This document shows, piece after piece, positions 26,520-36,309 of a stretch of 44,848 bases of DNA. The stretch is from Lachnospiraceae bacterium (GTDB lineage Bacteria; Bacillota; Clostridia; Lachnospirales; Lachnospiraceae): NCBI GenBank assembly GCA_017484135.1, contig JAFUTQ010000007.1, positions 1 through 44,848 of the forward strand. Direction: 5' to 3'. Positions within the stretch are counted from its first letter, which is position 1; every line of letters starts with the position of its first letter. Both the position numbers and the translations under genes were made by a program. Below the pieces are notes generated by a model, which was not told the origin of the DNA, searched no databases, and saw only the letters and a program-made list of their open reading frames with translations.

Positions 26520-26578
26520 GAAACGGTTTTTGGCCATCGGACGCTGGCAGCTGTGTATTGGAAAAGTGTAAATTGTAA

Positions 26579-27805
26579 TCACTCCACAAGTAATAACTCA
26601 CTCAGCTGCTGCGCCCGGTTTGCCCAGGTATCCGCTGTAATGGCGGATTCAAAGGCAAGCTGTGTCAGATATTCCATCTCCACCGGAAGTGCCAGCCGCT
26701 CCTTTACCAGCTCCGGGAGCCCGTCGAGCTCCTCCAGCTCGTAAAACAACAGCTCCCGGCCGTTTCGGAACCGTTCCTTCAGGTAAATGCTGGAATCCGT
26801 CAATGCCACAGCCCCGTGCAGCATCGCCGTAAAAATACGGTCATGGGCGCCGTCCTTGAACCATGGCATGGTATTTAGCGCGATTTTTGCATGCCGCAGG
26901 ACATCCACACAGCCCTCGGAATCCAGCTGCTTTCTGCTTGGAATCAGATTCTCCGGATGCCTGACCGGCAGCTTCTCCCAATCCTTGCCAAACGCGTATA
27001 CCTTTATCCCGTTGTCAACCAGCAGCTGCACCGTCCGCTCCCGAAAATAGGTGCGATTGTACATGTCCAGAAACAGCATCCCATAATAAGCTGTCTTTAA
27101 TTCCTGATCGGTGGCATCGGGCACCTCACGCAAAACAAACCGTTCATACACCGGATCCAGCGGCTGATCCGGATGCATGCGCAGATAATTCAAAATCTCA
27201 TGGTAAAAATCTATGTACTCCTTTGTCTGACTGGTAAAATGTTCTTCAATCGTGGGCAATTTTACATAATTTGCGATAAATGCCACCTCATAGGGTCGCT
27301 CCCTATAGGGAATCCAGTCTTTTGTCAACGCTCGCGCGTCCGCCTCTCCCCGGAGCCGGACGGCATATTCCTCTGTAGTCAGATTCCCCGCCAGGGGAAG
27401 AAATTCACAGGGAATATCGGGATAAAACCGTTTCATATACCTGATATGCTGGCGGTCAACACAAAACATGTGAAGCTTTTTCACGCCGCACTCCAGCTGT
27501 TTTTGATAATACAGCGGGTGATCCACCACAATACAGTATACGGGCAGCCCAAAGCTCTCCCATATGGAAATCCCATGATTTTCCTGCAAAAACGATTCTC
27601 CGCTGAGACCGATAAAATTAAAGGTAACCACCGCGGTTTCACCTGCTTTGATAAATCGTTTCACATGCTTTAAGGAAGCCCCTTCTTTGCTGATGTCATA
27701 AAAAAAGGTTCGAAAGCCCTGCTGCTCCAGCGCGCTTGCCAGTGCGTGGGAAAAATAAGTCAAGGTCTCTACACCCTTTTCAAAAAAAATCAATTTTGTG
27801 ATCAC
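26579..27805 (-). CDS. CgeB-like / glycosyltransferase-family protein
   Basis: Protein of 408 residues. The C-terminal third (HAKIALNTMPWFKDGAHDRIFTAMLHGAVALTDSSIYLKERF) resembles the CgeB and glycosyltransferase family 1 nucleotide-binding region with an acceptor-loop GA-V-L-D pattern. The N-terminal part has an alternating beta/alpha outline without a firm match. The acceptor is unknown; relatives modify spore coat, surface glycans or flagellin. It starts with GTG at 27805 behind GAGGTGG and nine bases after the UPF0210 gene, so it ends the long thioesterase-polA operon. Confidence 0.7.
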   Translation of the reverse strand: MITKLIFFEKGVETLTYFSHALASALEQQGFRTFFYDISKEGASLKHVKRFIKAGETAVVTFNFIGLSGESFLQENHGISIWESFGLPVYCIVVDHPLYYQKQLECGVKKLHMFCVDRQHIRYMKRFYPDIPCEFLPLAGNLTTEEYAVRLRGEADARALTKDWIPYRERPYEVAFIANYVKLPTIEEHFTSQTKEYIDFYHEILNYLRMHPDQPLDPVYERFVLREVPDATDQELKTAYYGMLFLDMYNRTYFRERTVQLLVDNGIKVYAFGKDWEKLPVRHPENLIPSRKQLDSEGCVDVLRHAKIALNTMPWFKDGAHDRIFTAMLHGAVALTDSSIYLKERFRNGRELLFYELEELDGLPELVKERLALPVEMEYLTQLAFESAITADTWANRAQQLSELLLVE

Positions 27806-27814
27806 ATTCCACCT

Positions 27815-29179
27815 CTAGTTTTTGAAGCTGTGAATCGGTGCCGGAATTCTTCCCTCGCGATTGATAAAATCTGCGCAGGAAAATTGATTGACGGGCATGA
27901 CCGGCGCATACCCAAACAGTCCGCCAAACTCTACGATATCCCCTACGCTGTTCCCGATCGCAGGAATCAGTCGCGCCGCAGTGGTCTTTTGATTGACCAT
28001 GCCCAGAGCCATCTCGTCTGCAATGATACCGGAAATCGTGGTGGCAGGCGTATCTCCCGGAATCGCGATCATATCCAGTCCCACCGAACAGACACAGGTC
28101 ATGGCCTCTAATTTTTCCAGCGTAATCGCCCCTGCCTGTACTGCATCAATCATTCCCTGATCCTCACTGACCGGAATAAAGGCACCGCTCAATCCACCCA
28201 CATAGGAGGATGCCATCACGCCCCCCTTCTTTACCTGATCATTCAGCAGGGCAAGCGCTGCCGTGGTTCCCGGAGCGCCCGCATACTCCAATCCGATCTC
28301 ACGCAAAATATCCGCAACACTGTCCCCCACGGCCGGTGTAGGCGCAAGGGAAAGATCGACAATGCCAAACGGAATATCCAGAAGCTTCGAAGCACGCTGT
28401 GCCACAAGCTGTCCGACCCTTGTTACCTTGAATGCGGTTTTCTTGATCGTCTCGCTGAGCACCTCAAAGTTCTGACCGCGCACCTTCTCCAATGCGTTCT
28501 TGACCACACCGGGGCCGCTGACACCCACATTGATGACCGCATCTGCCTCGGTTACCCCGTGAAAGGCTCCCGCCATAAACGGATTGTCGTCCGGCGCATT
28601 GCAAAACACCACCAGTTTCATACAGTCTGCGGAATTCCGATCCTTGGACTGCTCGGCAATCTCCAGCAGGATTTCCCCCATCAGCCTGACACCGTCCATA
28701 TTGATCCCTGTTTTCGTGGAAGCAAGATTGACCGAGCTGCATACCCGTTCGGTACGGCACAGTGCCATCGGAATGGACCGGATCAGCAGCTCGTCTGCCC
28801 GGGTCATTCCCTTGGACACCAGCGCTGAATAGCCGCCAATCAGATTCACCCCGACCTTTTGCGCCGCGGCATCCATGGTATCCGCAATCGTGGCAAAATC
28901 TTCCGGCTTTTTGCATGCCGCAGCTCCCACCAGGGCAATCGGTGTGACAGAGATCCGCTTATTTACAATCGGAATCCCGATTTCTTTTTCAATCTGCTCT
29001 CCTGCCGACACCAGATCCTTTGCCACCGTAGTGATTTTATTGTAAATATTTTGATTTAATTTCTCCAGATCAGAGTCGATGCAGTCCAACAGACTGATTC
29101 CAATCGTAATGGTTCGAACATCCAGATTTTCCTGTTCCACCATTTTATTCGTTTCGTTTACTTCAAATATGTTGATCAT
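27815..29179 (-). CDS. UPF0210 (PFL/DUF711) family protein
   Basis: Protein of 454 residues of the DUF711 family, conserved in Firmicutes and archaea, with a fold related to pyruvate formate-lyase but without a demonstrated function. Family stretches include [53 protein letters not shown] and the C-terminal [23 protein letters not shown]. It is 15 bases downstream of the ACT gene; the two are paired in many genomes, so the ACT protein may regulate it. The ATG follows GGAG. Confidence 0.93.
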   Translation of the reverse strand: MINIFEVNETNKMVEQENLDVRTITIGISLLDCIDSDLEKLNQNIYNKITTVAKDLVSAGEQIEKEIGIPIVNKRISVTPIALVGAAACKKPEDFATIADTMDAAAQKVGVNLIGGYSALVSKGMTRADELLIRSIPMALCRTERVCSSVNLASTKTGINMDGVRLMGEILLEIAEQSKDRNSADCMKLVVFCNAPDDNPFMAGAFHGVTEADAVINVGVSGPGVVKNALEKVRGQNFEVLSETIKKTAFKVTRVGQLVAQRASKLLDIPFGIVDLSLAPTPAVGDSVADILREIGLEYAGAPGTTAALALLNDQVKKGGVMASSYVGGLSGAFIPVSEDQGMIDAVQAGAITLEKLEAMTCVCSVGLDMIAIPGDTPATTISGIIADEMALGMVNQKTTAARLIPAIGNSVGDIVEFGGLFGYAPVMPVNQFSCADFINREGRIPAPIHSFKN

Positions 29180-29194
29180 ATGCGTCTCCTACCC

Positions 29195-29479
29195 TTATAT
29201 CCGGTGCATCATATCAAAAATTTCTTCCTTTTGACACCGGATGGATACCCCGATGTCATTTCCCAGCTTTTCCAACTCCTCTGCACACTCCGAGAAATGA
29301 ATTTTTGCAGTGCTTAAGTCTGCAATCATCATCATATTAAAAAAGCCGTCAATAATTGTCTGGGAAATGTCCAGCACATTGATCTGCTGCTCTGCAAGAT
29401 AGGTACAAACCCGTGCGATAATTCCAACGGTATCCTTGCCCACCACTGTGATAACTGCTTTTTTCTTTGTCTGTTCCAT
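29195..29479 (-). CDS. ACT domain protein (UPF0237)
   Basis: A 94-residue single ACT domain, AVITVVGKDTVGIIARVCTY then AEQQINVLDISQTIIDGFFNMMMI, a small ligand-binding fold usually sensing amino acids. The frame stays open upstream to 29623, but only the ATG at 29479, behind AAGGAG, fits the family. It lies between the YycJ-like hydrolase gene and the UPF0210 gene and belongs functionally with the latter. Confidence 0.93.
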   Translation of the reverse strand: MEQTKKKAVITVVGKDTVGIIARVCTYLAEQQINVLDISQTIIDGFFNMMMIADLSTAKIHFSECAEELEKLGNDIGVSIRCQKEEIFDMMHRI

Positions 29480-29498
29480 AATAATCTCCTTAAATAAA

Positions 29499-30296
29499 CT
29501 AAGCCTCCACCAGCTCTGATCTGCGGTCACGGCGCGCCACATATATCGGAAAATCATTCCCGTGATACGGATTTTCTCCGGCTTCCACTTCCTGACGCAC
29601 GGTTTCATAGGCAAGCTCTGCAAGGTTGTTTTCCTTACTCAGATGTCCCAGAATGACCGTCTTAAAATGATCGTGCAGAAGTTTTCCCAAAAGCCGCCCG
29701 CTGCTTTCATTGGACAGGTGCCCACGCTCACCCAGAATCCGCTGTTTGAGCGGATACGGATACGGTCCCACCTGCAACATCCGAATGTCATGATTCGCCT
29801 CCAGCAATAATACATCCAGATCCTGTAATTTTTCCACCAGTGCTTCATCATAGGTTCCCAGATCTGTGATCACCGCCATCCTGCGCGTTCCGTTCGTGAC
29901 CTTATATGCCACCGGATCTGCCGCATCGTGGGAAATGGGAATCGGCTCGATCTGCATGTCTCCTATGGTAAAATTCACTCCGGGCGAAATCGGATGAAAC
30001 AGCTCCGGCTCCACCTTTCCGACACTTCGAGTGTTCAAAATCGCATCGATGGTCTTTTGGGTCGCATACATGGGAATTCCGTATTTTCTCGCCACCACTC
30101 CCAGACCGGCAATGTGGTCAAAGTGTTCATGCGTAATCAACAATCCCTGCATTTCCGATGTTTTGAGTCCAAGCTCGTTGAGTCCTGTCTCAATGCGCTT
30201 CCCGCTGATTCCCGCATCAATCATAATATGACTGTGTTCCGTTCCAACGTAGATGCAGTTTCCGCTGCTTCCACTGGCAATACTGCATAGCTGCAT
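29499..30296 (-). CDS. MBL-fold metallo-hydrolase, YycJ/WalJ-like
   Basis: Metallo-beta-lactamase fold protein of 265 residues. The metal ligands are in THEHFDH (His56, His58, Asp60, His61). Further family segments are ISHDAADPVAY, ITDLGTYDE, LEANHD and GHLSNESSG. It begins SIASGSSGNCIYVG, typical of YycJ, which in Bacilli accompanies the WalRK system and is proposed to be an exonuclease. Here it is not near walRK. It starts one base after the FtsA-like gene, with a weak ribosome binding site, so its translation is probably coupled. Confidence 0.92.
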   Translation of the reverse strand: MQLCSIASGSSGNCIYVGTEHSHIMIDAGISGKRIETGLNELGLKTSEMQGLLITHEHFDHIAGLGVVARKYGIPMYATQKTIDAILNTRSVGKVEPELFHPISPGVNFTIGDMQIEPIPISHDAADPVAYKVTNGTRRMAVITDLGTYDEALVEKLQDLDVLLLEANHDIRMLQVGPYPYPLKQRILGERGHLSNESSGRLLGKLLHDHFKTVILGHLSKENNLAELAYETVRQEVEAGENPYHGNDFPIYVARRDRRSELVEA

Positions 30297-30297
30297 A

Positions 30298-32508
30298 TCA
30301 TTCGTTCTCTTTCCAATAAATTTCTATCTCATCGCCGTCTTTGAGCACCTTCGTATACTGGGCATCCTCGCCGTTTATGGTGGTAACTACCGCCCTTCCG
30401 TTGGACTGGGACAGGTCAAAGTCAAAAAAATTAAAAATATCTACAAAAATATATTCCTCTTTCCCGCTCAGCTCCAGTACATCCCCGTTCACGGTAATGT
30501 GGATATCCTGTATTTCCCGGTTTTCCGACAATTCCTCCGGCTCCGCGATCTCCTGCATTTCTTTTGACTGCTCCGGTTCCTGATCCTCCGGCACTTCTCT
30601 TAACGGCTCCGGTTCCTGTTCCTCCGTCACAGCTTCGATTTGCTGTACCTCAATGGGCTCCTGCTCCGGCAATGCAACCTCCTGCATGTCCCCGTCCGTT
30701 TTCGATTCTGAAAGCACCTCCTCTGCGGATTCGTAGGTATATGCATACGATACCTCAGAAACCTCCCATTCCAGCTCAAAGTTCTCATAAACGAGAGACT
30801 CCGGATCCGCCGGTTTGCCGTTTAATATAATTTCCTTTTCGTCATCAATCTGCACATCCATAAATTCAGCCAGCTGTCTGACCGTGTAATAATTTCTCAA
30901 TTCAATTCGATCCTGATCACAGATCCGGTAGGAGCCCGGCTGAAGTACACCATTTACCTCCACAAACTTCGGACAGATAATCGTTTTCCCATTTACCATG
31001 AAGCTGATGGTGGACGAGGTGTACTCCTCCAGCTGCTCAATGGTATATTCCGCATCCTTCCCGGCGGTAGACGGCTCAATCACAATATCTGAATTGGGCT
31101 GCAGCGGAGAATTGATGCTGACAACCTTTCCGTCTACCCGGACAACTGCAGACTCTCCGGCCTCTCCTCTCACCAGACGCTGTTTTCCGTTGACTGTAAA
31201 CTCAATCGACTTTCCTCTTTTCGGGAATAAATCTTCATTCGGAAAGCCTGCCTGCATCGCCGTGTCCACAATCGTGAGATGCGAATTGTCATACAGCTTG
31301 ATACGTTCTCCGTTGAAATGCACCATGACAAAATTATTTTTTTGATCATAATAATTCAGACAGATGCCAACAGGTGTGACGATCAGCGGATCCTTTACGA
31401 TCTCCTCCTGGGCAAAGCGCACGGACTGCAGTACCTGCTCGCCCCGAAGCGCCACACGCTCCTTCGGAAGATCCAGCTTTTCCGCAAGCATCTCCGTAAA
31501 GCCATGAATTTTTCCGCCGCCTCCCACGACAAAGGTTGCGCTGACAGTTTTGGAGCCGTTGAGTTCCTTGATCTTATTGGCAACCTCTGTGGTCATCCGA
31601 TCCACTGCCGGCTCAGTCAGTTCCCAAATCTCCTTGGATTTAATGGTATGGGAAATGAACATAATGTCCTTAAATTCAACCTCTTCGTCAACCCCCGACA
31701 TCTGTTTCATTTCCTCTGCGGTATTAAAGTCCACCAGGTATTTCTGAACAATCAGTTCTGTCAGCTCATCTCCTGCGTACGGAATCATTCCGTAGGCAAT
31801 GATACTTCCATCTCTGGTAACCGAAATATCCGATGTGCCCGCTCCGACGTCTACCAGTGCAATATTCAGCATACGATAGGCTTCGGGAATCGCCACATTG
31901 ATCGCTGCAATCGGCTCCAAGGTCAGATTTGCCACTTCCATCCCTGCCTGCGCTACCGCCGCGTAAAGTCCGTCCACGACATCCTCCGGCAAAAAGGTAA
32001 CCACGATATCCTCAGCGATGCGCTCCGCCTTGTGTCCCTCAATATTCGAAAAGACTTCGTCATTGATATAATATTTAATGACCGAATAGCCCACGCAATA
32101 AAACTTGTACTTCGTGTCATTTTTTTCTTTCAGTATCTGCTGGGCATGGTCTACCCCCAGCAGATCCAACGTATGCACATGCTCACCGGTTACCACTGTC
32201 TCCTCGGGAAATTCATGATCCACGGTCGTTGTGACAGTTTTCAACACACGTCCTGCGGCTGCGATACAGACCTCCTTCAGCTCCATATCCAGATATTCCT
32301 CCAGATGCTCCTTTACCTCCCGGATTACCCGGGCCACACGTCCGATATCATGGATCTGCCCGTCCAGCATCGCGCGTGTCTCGTGCTCCTGGGAATACTG
32401 TGCCGCAACATAAAATTCCTTTCCGTCACGATACCCCACGGTTCCAACAACATTTCGTGTCCCGATATCCAAGCCGAACACATAGTCTTTTGCAGTATTA
32501 TCTGTCAT
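30298..32508 (-). CDS. FtsA-like actin-fold protein with long C-terminal extension
   Basis: Protein of 736 residues, much longer than FtsA (about 420). The N-terminal part has FtsA/PilM features: FGLDIGTRNVVGTVG, a SHS2-like insert, VDVGAGTSDISVTRDG and VVGGGGKIHGFTEMLAEKL. After about residue 380 come domains with short beta-rich repeats (FTVNGKQRL, SFMVNGKTIICPKF, EVNGVLQPGSY), a very acidic linker rich in E, Q and P, and a final small beta domain. Neither a membrane anchor nor the FtsA C-terminal amphipathic helix is evident. The ATG at 32508 behind GGAG is preferred; a GTG at 32523 lies within the binding site. It is in an operon with polA and coaE, so division is only one possible role. 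Confidence 0.82.
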   Translation of the reverse strand: MTDNTAKDYVFGLDIGTRNVVGTVGYRDGKEFYVAAQYSQEHETRAMLDGQIHDIGRVARVIREVKEHLEEYLDMELKEVCIAAAGRVLKTVTTTVDHEFPEETVVTGEHVHTLDLLGVDHAQQILKEKNDTKYKFYCVGYSVIKYYINDEVFSNIEGHKAERIAEDIVVTFLPEDVVDGLYAAVAQAGMEVANLTLEPIAAINVAIPEAYRMLNIALVDVGAGTSDISVTRDGSIIAYGMIPYAGDELTELIVQKYLVDFNTAEEMKQMSGVDEEVEFKDIMFISHTIKSKEIWELTEPAVDRMTTEVANKIKELNGSKTVSATFVVGGGGKIHGFTEMLAEKLDLPKERVALRGEQVLQSVRFAQEEIVKDPLIVTPVGICLNYYDQKNNFVMVHFNGERIKLYDNSHLTIVDTAMQAGFPNEDLFPKRGKSIEFTVNGKQRLVRGEAGESAVVRVDGKVVSINSPLQPNSDIVIEPSTAGKDAEYTIEQLEEYTSSTISFMVNGKTIICPKFVEVNGVLQPGSYRICDQDRIELRNYYTVRQLAEFMDVQIDDEKEIILNGKPADPESLVYENFELEWEVSEVSYAYTYESAEEVLSESKTDGDMQEVALPEQEPIEVQQIEAVTEEQEPEPLREVPEDQEPEQSKEMQEIAEPEELSENREIQDIHITVNGDVLELSGKEEYIFVDIFNFFDFDLSQSNGRAVVTTINGEDAQYTKVLKDGDEIEIYWKENE

Positions 32509-32519
32509 AAAAAATCTCC

Positions 32520-33113
32520 TCACCCATCTATGATATGAATTACCTGTAATACAGTATCTTCCGCCGTTCCGTTATTGTCAATTATCCGGACACAATGCCT
32601 GCGGTACTCCTCCTCTGCAAGCTGACTCGCAAAGATTGCCGCTATTTTTTCCTCGCTGTACCCTCTGGAGGACATCAAACGCTGCCTGCGTTTCTCCTCC
32701 GAAGTATAAATATACCATATTTCATCACAAATTTCATCATAATGTTCTTCAATCAGCAGCGCCGCCTCCAAAAAAAGGTAGCGGAGCTCATTCTGCTGCT
32801 TTGCCGTCCGATATTCCGTCAGAATATATTCCCGCACGGCCGGATGAACAATTTCATTCATCTGCAGTCTCTTTTTCTCGTCCGAAAAAATCACTTCCGC
32901 CATGCGCTGCCTGTCCATGGTACCGTCCGGCACAAACACGGCATCGGCCGCAAACAACTCCCGCAGCCTTGCATTGCAGGAAGTTCCGGGTTCACACAAC
33001 TGCCGCGCAATGTCGTCCGCCTGCATTACCCTTGTGTCGCTGCGCCGGTTCAGATATGCTAAAATCTCTGATTTCCCGGCACCTACGCCTCCGGTTATTC
33101 CGATAAACTTCAT
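32520..33113 (-). CDS. coaE: Dephospho-CoA kinase
   Basis: Last enzyme of coenzyme A synthesis, 197 residues. The P-loop is GGVGAGKS (8-15), followed by the family segments QADDIARQL, IVHPAVREYI and FLEAALLIE. The ATG at 33113 is one base past the polA stop codon, and the frame is open further upstream only within polA. Adjacent polA-coaE is common in Firmicutes. Confidence 0.95.
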   Translation of the reverse strand: MKFIGITGGVGAGKSEILAYLNRRSDTRVMQADDIARQLCEPGTSCNARLRELFAADAVFVPDGTMDRQRMAEVIFSDEKKRLQMNEIVHPAVREYILTEYRTAKQQNELRYLFLEAALLIEEHYDEICDEIWYIYTSEEKRRQRLMSSRGYSEEKIAAIFASQLAEEEYRRHCVRIIDNNGTAEDTVLQVIHIIDG

Positions 33114-33114
33114 A

Positions 33115-35757
33115 TTATTTTGCCTCATACCAGTTTGTTCCGGTGTGCATGTCGATCTCAAGCGTCACGGAAAGCTCTGCCGCATGCTTCATCTCTTCCT
33201 CAAGGATTGCACACACGCGCTCCACTTCCTCCTCGGCAGCCTCCACCAGCAATTCATCATGCACCTGAAGAATCAGCCGGGATTTCAGACCTTCCTCCTG
33301 CATCCGGTCATGCACCCGAATCATTGCGATTTTTATGATATCTGCCGCAGTTCCCTGAATCGGTGCATTCATTGCCACCCGTTCTCCAAAGGAACGCTGC
33401 ATAAAATTTCCGGAGGTCAGTTCCGGCAGCGGTCTTCTTCTGCCGTACAGCGTTACTGCGTAGCCGAGCCGTTTTCCCTCCTCCACCTGCCGTTCCAAAA
33501 ACGCCTGAATACCCGGATAGGTTTCGAAATAATTTTTAATGTAGGCATCTGCCTCTTTCTTTGTAATACTTAAATCCTGACTTAACCCGAAAGAGCTGAT
33601 CCCGTACACAATGCCGAAATTCACTGCCTTGGCATTTCTCCGCATCAGCGGCGTAACCTCCTCCAACGGCACATGAAAGACCTTGGATGCGGTAATCGCA
33701 TGGATATCCTGCGCCTGACGGTAGGCATCGATCAGATTGCGATCCCCGGACATATGCGCCAGAAGGCGCAGTTCAATCTGGGAATAATCCGCATCGACAA
33801 ACCGATATCCCTCCTTCGGGAAAAATACCTTGCGGATCAGTCTGCCCTGCTCCATGCGAATGGGAATATTCTGCAGATTCGGCTCTGCACTGCTCAATCT
33901 TCCCGTAGCCGTGATCGTCTGCTGGAAGGAGGTTCGGATTCTTCCGTCCGCCTCAATATATGCCGCAAGTCCGTCTGCATAGGTGGATTTCAGCTTTGCC
34001 AGCTGGCGATACTCCAAAATCTTGGACACAATCGGATAGTCCGGCGCAAGCTTCTCCAGCACCTCCGCCGCCGTAGAATAACCGGTCTTCGTCTTTTTTC
34101 CGTTGGGCATTCCCAGCTTATCAAACAAAATCACGCCAAGCTGCTTGGGCGAGTTGATATTAAACGCCTCGCCTGCCTCCCGATAAATTTCCTGCTCCAG
34201 CTCCGCAATGGAGCCCGTCAGATTTTCTCCATATTCCTTCAGCGCCTCTGCGTCAATTCCGATTCCCTCAAGCTCCATGTCATACAAGGTATAAACTAAC
34301 GGCATTTCAATGTCCTGATACAGAGAAAGCATGTCCTGCTCACGAAGCATATTTGTTAAAACATTTTTTAATTTCCGATTGATGTATGCCTGATAACAGC
34401 ACAGATTCTTCATCGCATCCTGCGCCTGCTCCAGCGCGACAGTCAGCGTCTGTTTTCCCAGCAGATCCTCCTGCGACGGTACCATCAGCCCCAGATAGTC
34501 CTTCGCAAGATCCTCATAAGGGTAATCATTCTTCAACGGATTCAATAAATATGCCGCAAGCTTTACATCCCCAATCTGCCCCCGTGCTGTCCGGGGAAGG
34601 AACGCAAGCTGGGGCTTCAGATCATAAACCGCCAGTTCCACGCCCCGCTCCGGCAAAGCAGCGATCTGTGCCGTCAGATATGCTTCCGTAAGCTTTTCCT
34701 GTACCGGAAGCAGTGCGTTTTCGTTCTCACTGACGGATACTGCCACTCCAAGGAGTCTTCGCTCCTCCACAATCATCTGCACGCCCAGCACGCGCTCTGC
34801 GGCAGCCCGTTGAAACAATGCATCGGCAGCAGCCTGCTCGGTGATCATCTGAAAGGTGTCCTCCACCTCATTTTTCGTCCCATTCGCCCCCGGCTCAAAG
34901 CGGCGCAAAAGCTGCTTAAACTCCAGTCGTTTGCACATCAGATAAGCTTCCGGCGTGTACATATCCCCTAGTTTTGCTTCCGAAAGCTCATAGGGAATGT
35001 CCGCGTCAATCCGGATCGTGGCCAGCTCCTTGCTCATCTGCGCCATATCATAATGCTCGCGCAGCATCTCTCTTGCCCGGTTCGGCTTGATTTCCTCCAG
35101 ATGTGCATAGGCATTTTCAATGCTCCCATAGGAAACGATGATGTTTGTCGCAGTCTTTTCGCCGATTCCCGGCACACCGGGAATGTTGTCTGCGGTATCT
35201 CCCATCAATGCCTTTACATCGATAAACTGCAGGGGAGTAACCTGATAGCGTTCGATGACCTCTTTGGCATTGTAATCCTCGATCTCGGTGCCTGTCCGTT
35301 TTGTCTTGGGAATGCGAACCTTGATCCGATCGGTGGCAAGCTGAAGCAAATCCCGGTCTCCCGACACGATCACCACATCCCGCCCCTGCGCCTCGATTTT
35401 TTTTGCAAGCGTTCCTATGACATCATCCGCCTCAAGACCTTCCTGCTCCACAATCTTAATTCCCATAGCGCAAAGCATTTCCTTGATGAGCGGAACCTGC
35501 TGACGCAATTCCTCCGCCATGGGCTTTCTTGTGCCCTTATAGGCCTCATAGAGCTTATGGCGGAAGGTGGGCGCATGCACGTCAAACGCAACCATCAGAT
35601 ACTGCGGCTGCTCTTCATCCAGTATTTTAAACAGAATATTTAAAAAACCATATACGGCATTGGTGTGAAGTCCCTCTCCATTGGTCAGATCGGGAATCCC
35701 ATAAAACGCGCGGTTTAGTATGCTATGTCCGTCAATCAGAACTATTTTTTCGTTCAT
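33115..35757 (-). CDS. polA: DNA polymerase I
   Basis: Repair and Okazaki-processing polymerase of 880 residues. The N-terminal 5'-3' exonuclease (about 1-290) has LIDGHSILNRAFYG, GLEADDVIGTLAKK, VSGDRDLLQLA and GDTADNIPGVPGIGEKTA. The middle 3'-5' exonuclease-like domain (about 310-470) lacks the catalytic DxE and other acidic motifs, so proofreading is probably absent, as in Bacillus-type enzymes. The polymerase domain has motif A DADYSQIELR, motif B RRNAKAVNFGIVYG and motif C QVHDELL (VHDE at 832-835). The ATG follows AAAGGA. It is 12 bases after the thioesterase gene. Confidence 0.97.
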   Translation of the reverse strand: MNEKIVLIDGHSILNRAFYGIPDLTNGEGLHTNAVYGFLNILFKILDEEQPQYLMVAFDVHAPTFRHKLYEAYKGTRKPMAEELRQQVPLIKEMLCAMGIKIVEQEGLEADDVIGTLAKKIEAQGRDVVIVSGDRDLLQLATDRIKVRIPKTKRTGTEIEDYNAKEVIERYQVTPLQFIDVKALMGDTADNIPGVPGIGEKTATNIIVSYGSIENAYAHLEEIKPNRAREMLREHYDMAQMSKELATIRIDADIPYELSEAKLGDMYTPEAYLMCKRLEFKQLLRRFEPGANGTKNEVEDTFQMITEQAAADALFQRAAAERVLGVQMIVEERRLLGVAVSVSENENALLPVQEKLTEAYLTAQIAALPERGVELAVYDLKPQLAFLPRTARGQIGDVKLAAYLLNPLKNDYPYEDLAKDYLGLMVPSQEDLLGKQTLTVALEQAQDAMKNLCCYQAYINRKLKNVLTNMLREQDMLSLYQDIEMPLVYTLYDMELEGIGIDAEALKEYGENLTGSIAELEQEIYREAGEAFNINSPKQLGVILFDKLGMPNGKKTKTGYSTAAEVLEKLAPDYPIVSKILEYRQLAKLKSTYADGLAAYIEADGRIRTSFQQTITATGRLSSAEPNLQNIPIRMEQGRLIRKVFFPKEGYRFVDADYSQIELRLLAHMSGDRNLIDAYRQAQDIHAITASKVFHVPLEEVTPLMRRNAKAVNFGIVYGISSFGLSQDLSITKKEADAYIKNYFETYPGIQAFLERQVEEGKRLGYAVTLYGRRRPLPELTSGNFMQRSFGERVAMNAPIQGTAADIIKIAMIRVHDRMQEEGLKSRLILQVHDELLVEAAEEEVERVCAILEEEMKHAAELSVTLEIDMHTGTNWYEAK

Positions 35758-35769
35758 TACTGTCCTTTC

Positions 35770-36237
35770 TTATGGCTGTTCATCCATCATCTGGAAAAAT
35801 TTCGTATCCAGCTCCGGATAACACCGCTTTAAGGACAGGGGTTTTCCGCTCCGGTTCAGAAAGCAGTGCTCACTGGATGCCACAGTCCGCAGCTCTCCCG
35901 TCTCCTTATCCGTCATGCGATAGGCCACCGCCATCTTGATTCCGTTATACTGGGTAATTTTTGTCTCGATCACTACGGTATCACTGAAACGTACCATGGA
36001 CTTGTACTGACATTGCAGCGCAAGAACAGGACTGAGAATTTCCATTTCTTCCATCTGTTTATAATTAAACCCGATCTGCTCCATATAATCCATTCTGGCT
36101 TCCTCCATCCAACGGATATAATTGGAATGGTGTACAATACCCATCTGATCTGTCTCATAGTATTTTACATGATGCTCGTAGGGCTTCAATCGGATGTCCC
36201 GCGGTCCGTTATAAAAATCAACTCTTGTATCCTGCAT
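35770..36237 (-). CDS. Acyl-CoA thioesterase, YbgC/FadM hotdog family
   Basis: Hotdog-fold protein of 155 residues. The signature YYETDQMGIVHHSNYIRWMEEAR contains the catalytic Asp30 and the conserved His36 and Tyr40 of 4-hydroxybenzoyl-CoA-thioesterase-like enzymes. The substrate cannot be told from sequence. It is the first gene after the promoter at 36261-36289 and heads a run of closely spaced genes reaching to 26579. The ribosome binding site GGAGGGGG is strong. Confidence 0.92.
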   Translation of the reverse strand: MQDTRVDFYNGPRDIRLKPYEHHVKYYETDQMGIVHHSNYIRWMEEARMDYMEQIGFNYKQMEEMEILSPVLALQCQYKSMVRFSDTVVIETKITQYNGIKMAVAYRMTDKETGELRTVASSEHCFLNRSGKPLSLKRCYPELDTKFFQMMDEQP

Positions 36238-36260
36238 GATAATCCCCCTCCTCGAGTATG

Positions 36261-36289
36261 ATTATACCCAAAACTTTCCCGGAGTTCAA
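36261..36289 (-). promoter_or_regulatory. Sigma-A promoter of the thioesterase-polA operon
   Basis: TTGAAC (36284-36289) and a perfect TATAAT (36261-36266) are 17 bases apart on the minus strand. The first start codon is 24 bases downstream of the -10 box. Confidence 0.88.
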
Positions 36290-36309
36290 CCTGTAATCAA
36301 GTTCACGGC

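Noticed and set aside
31279-32538. Plus-strand open frame of about 419 codons opposite the FtsA-like gene
   Set aside because: Antisense shadow without domain features; the minus-strand frame has clear actin-fold motifs and a good ribosome binding site.
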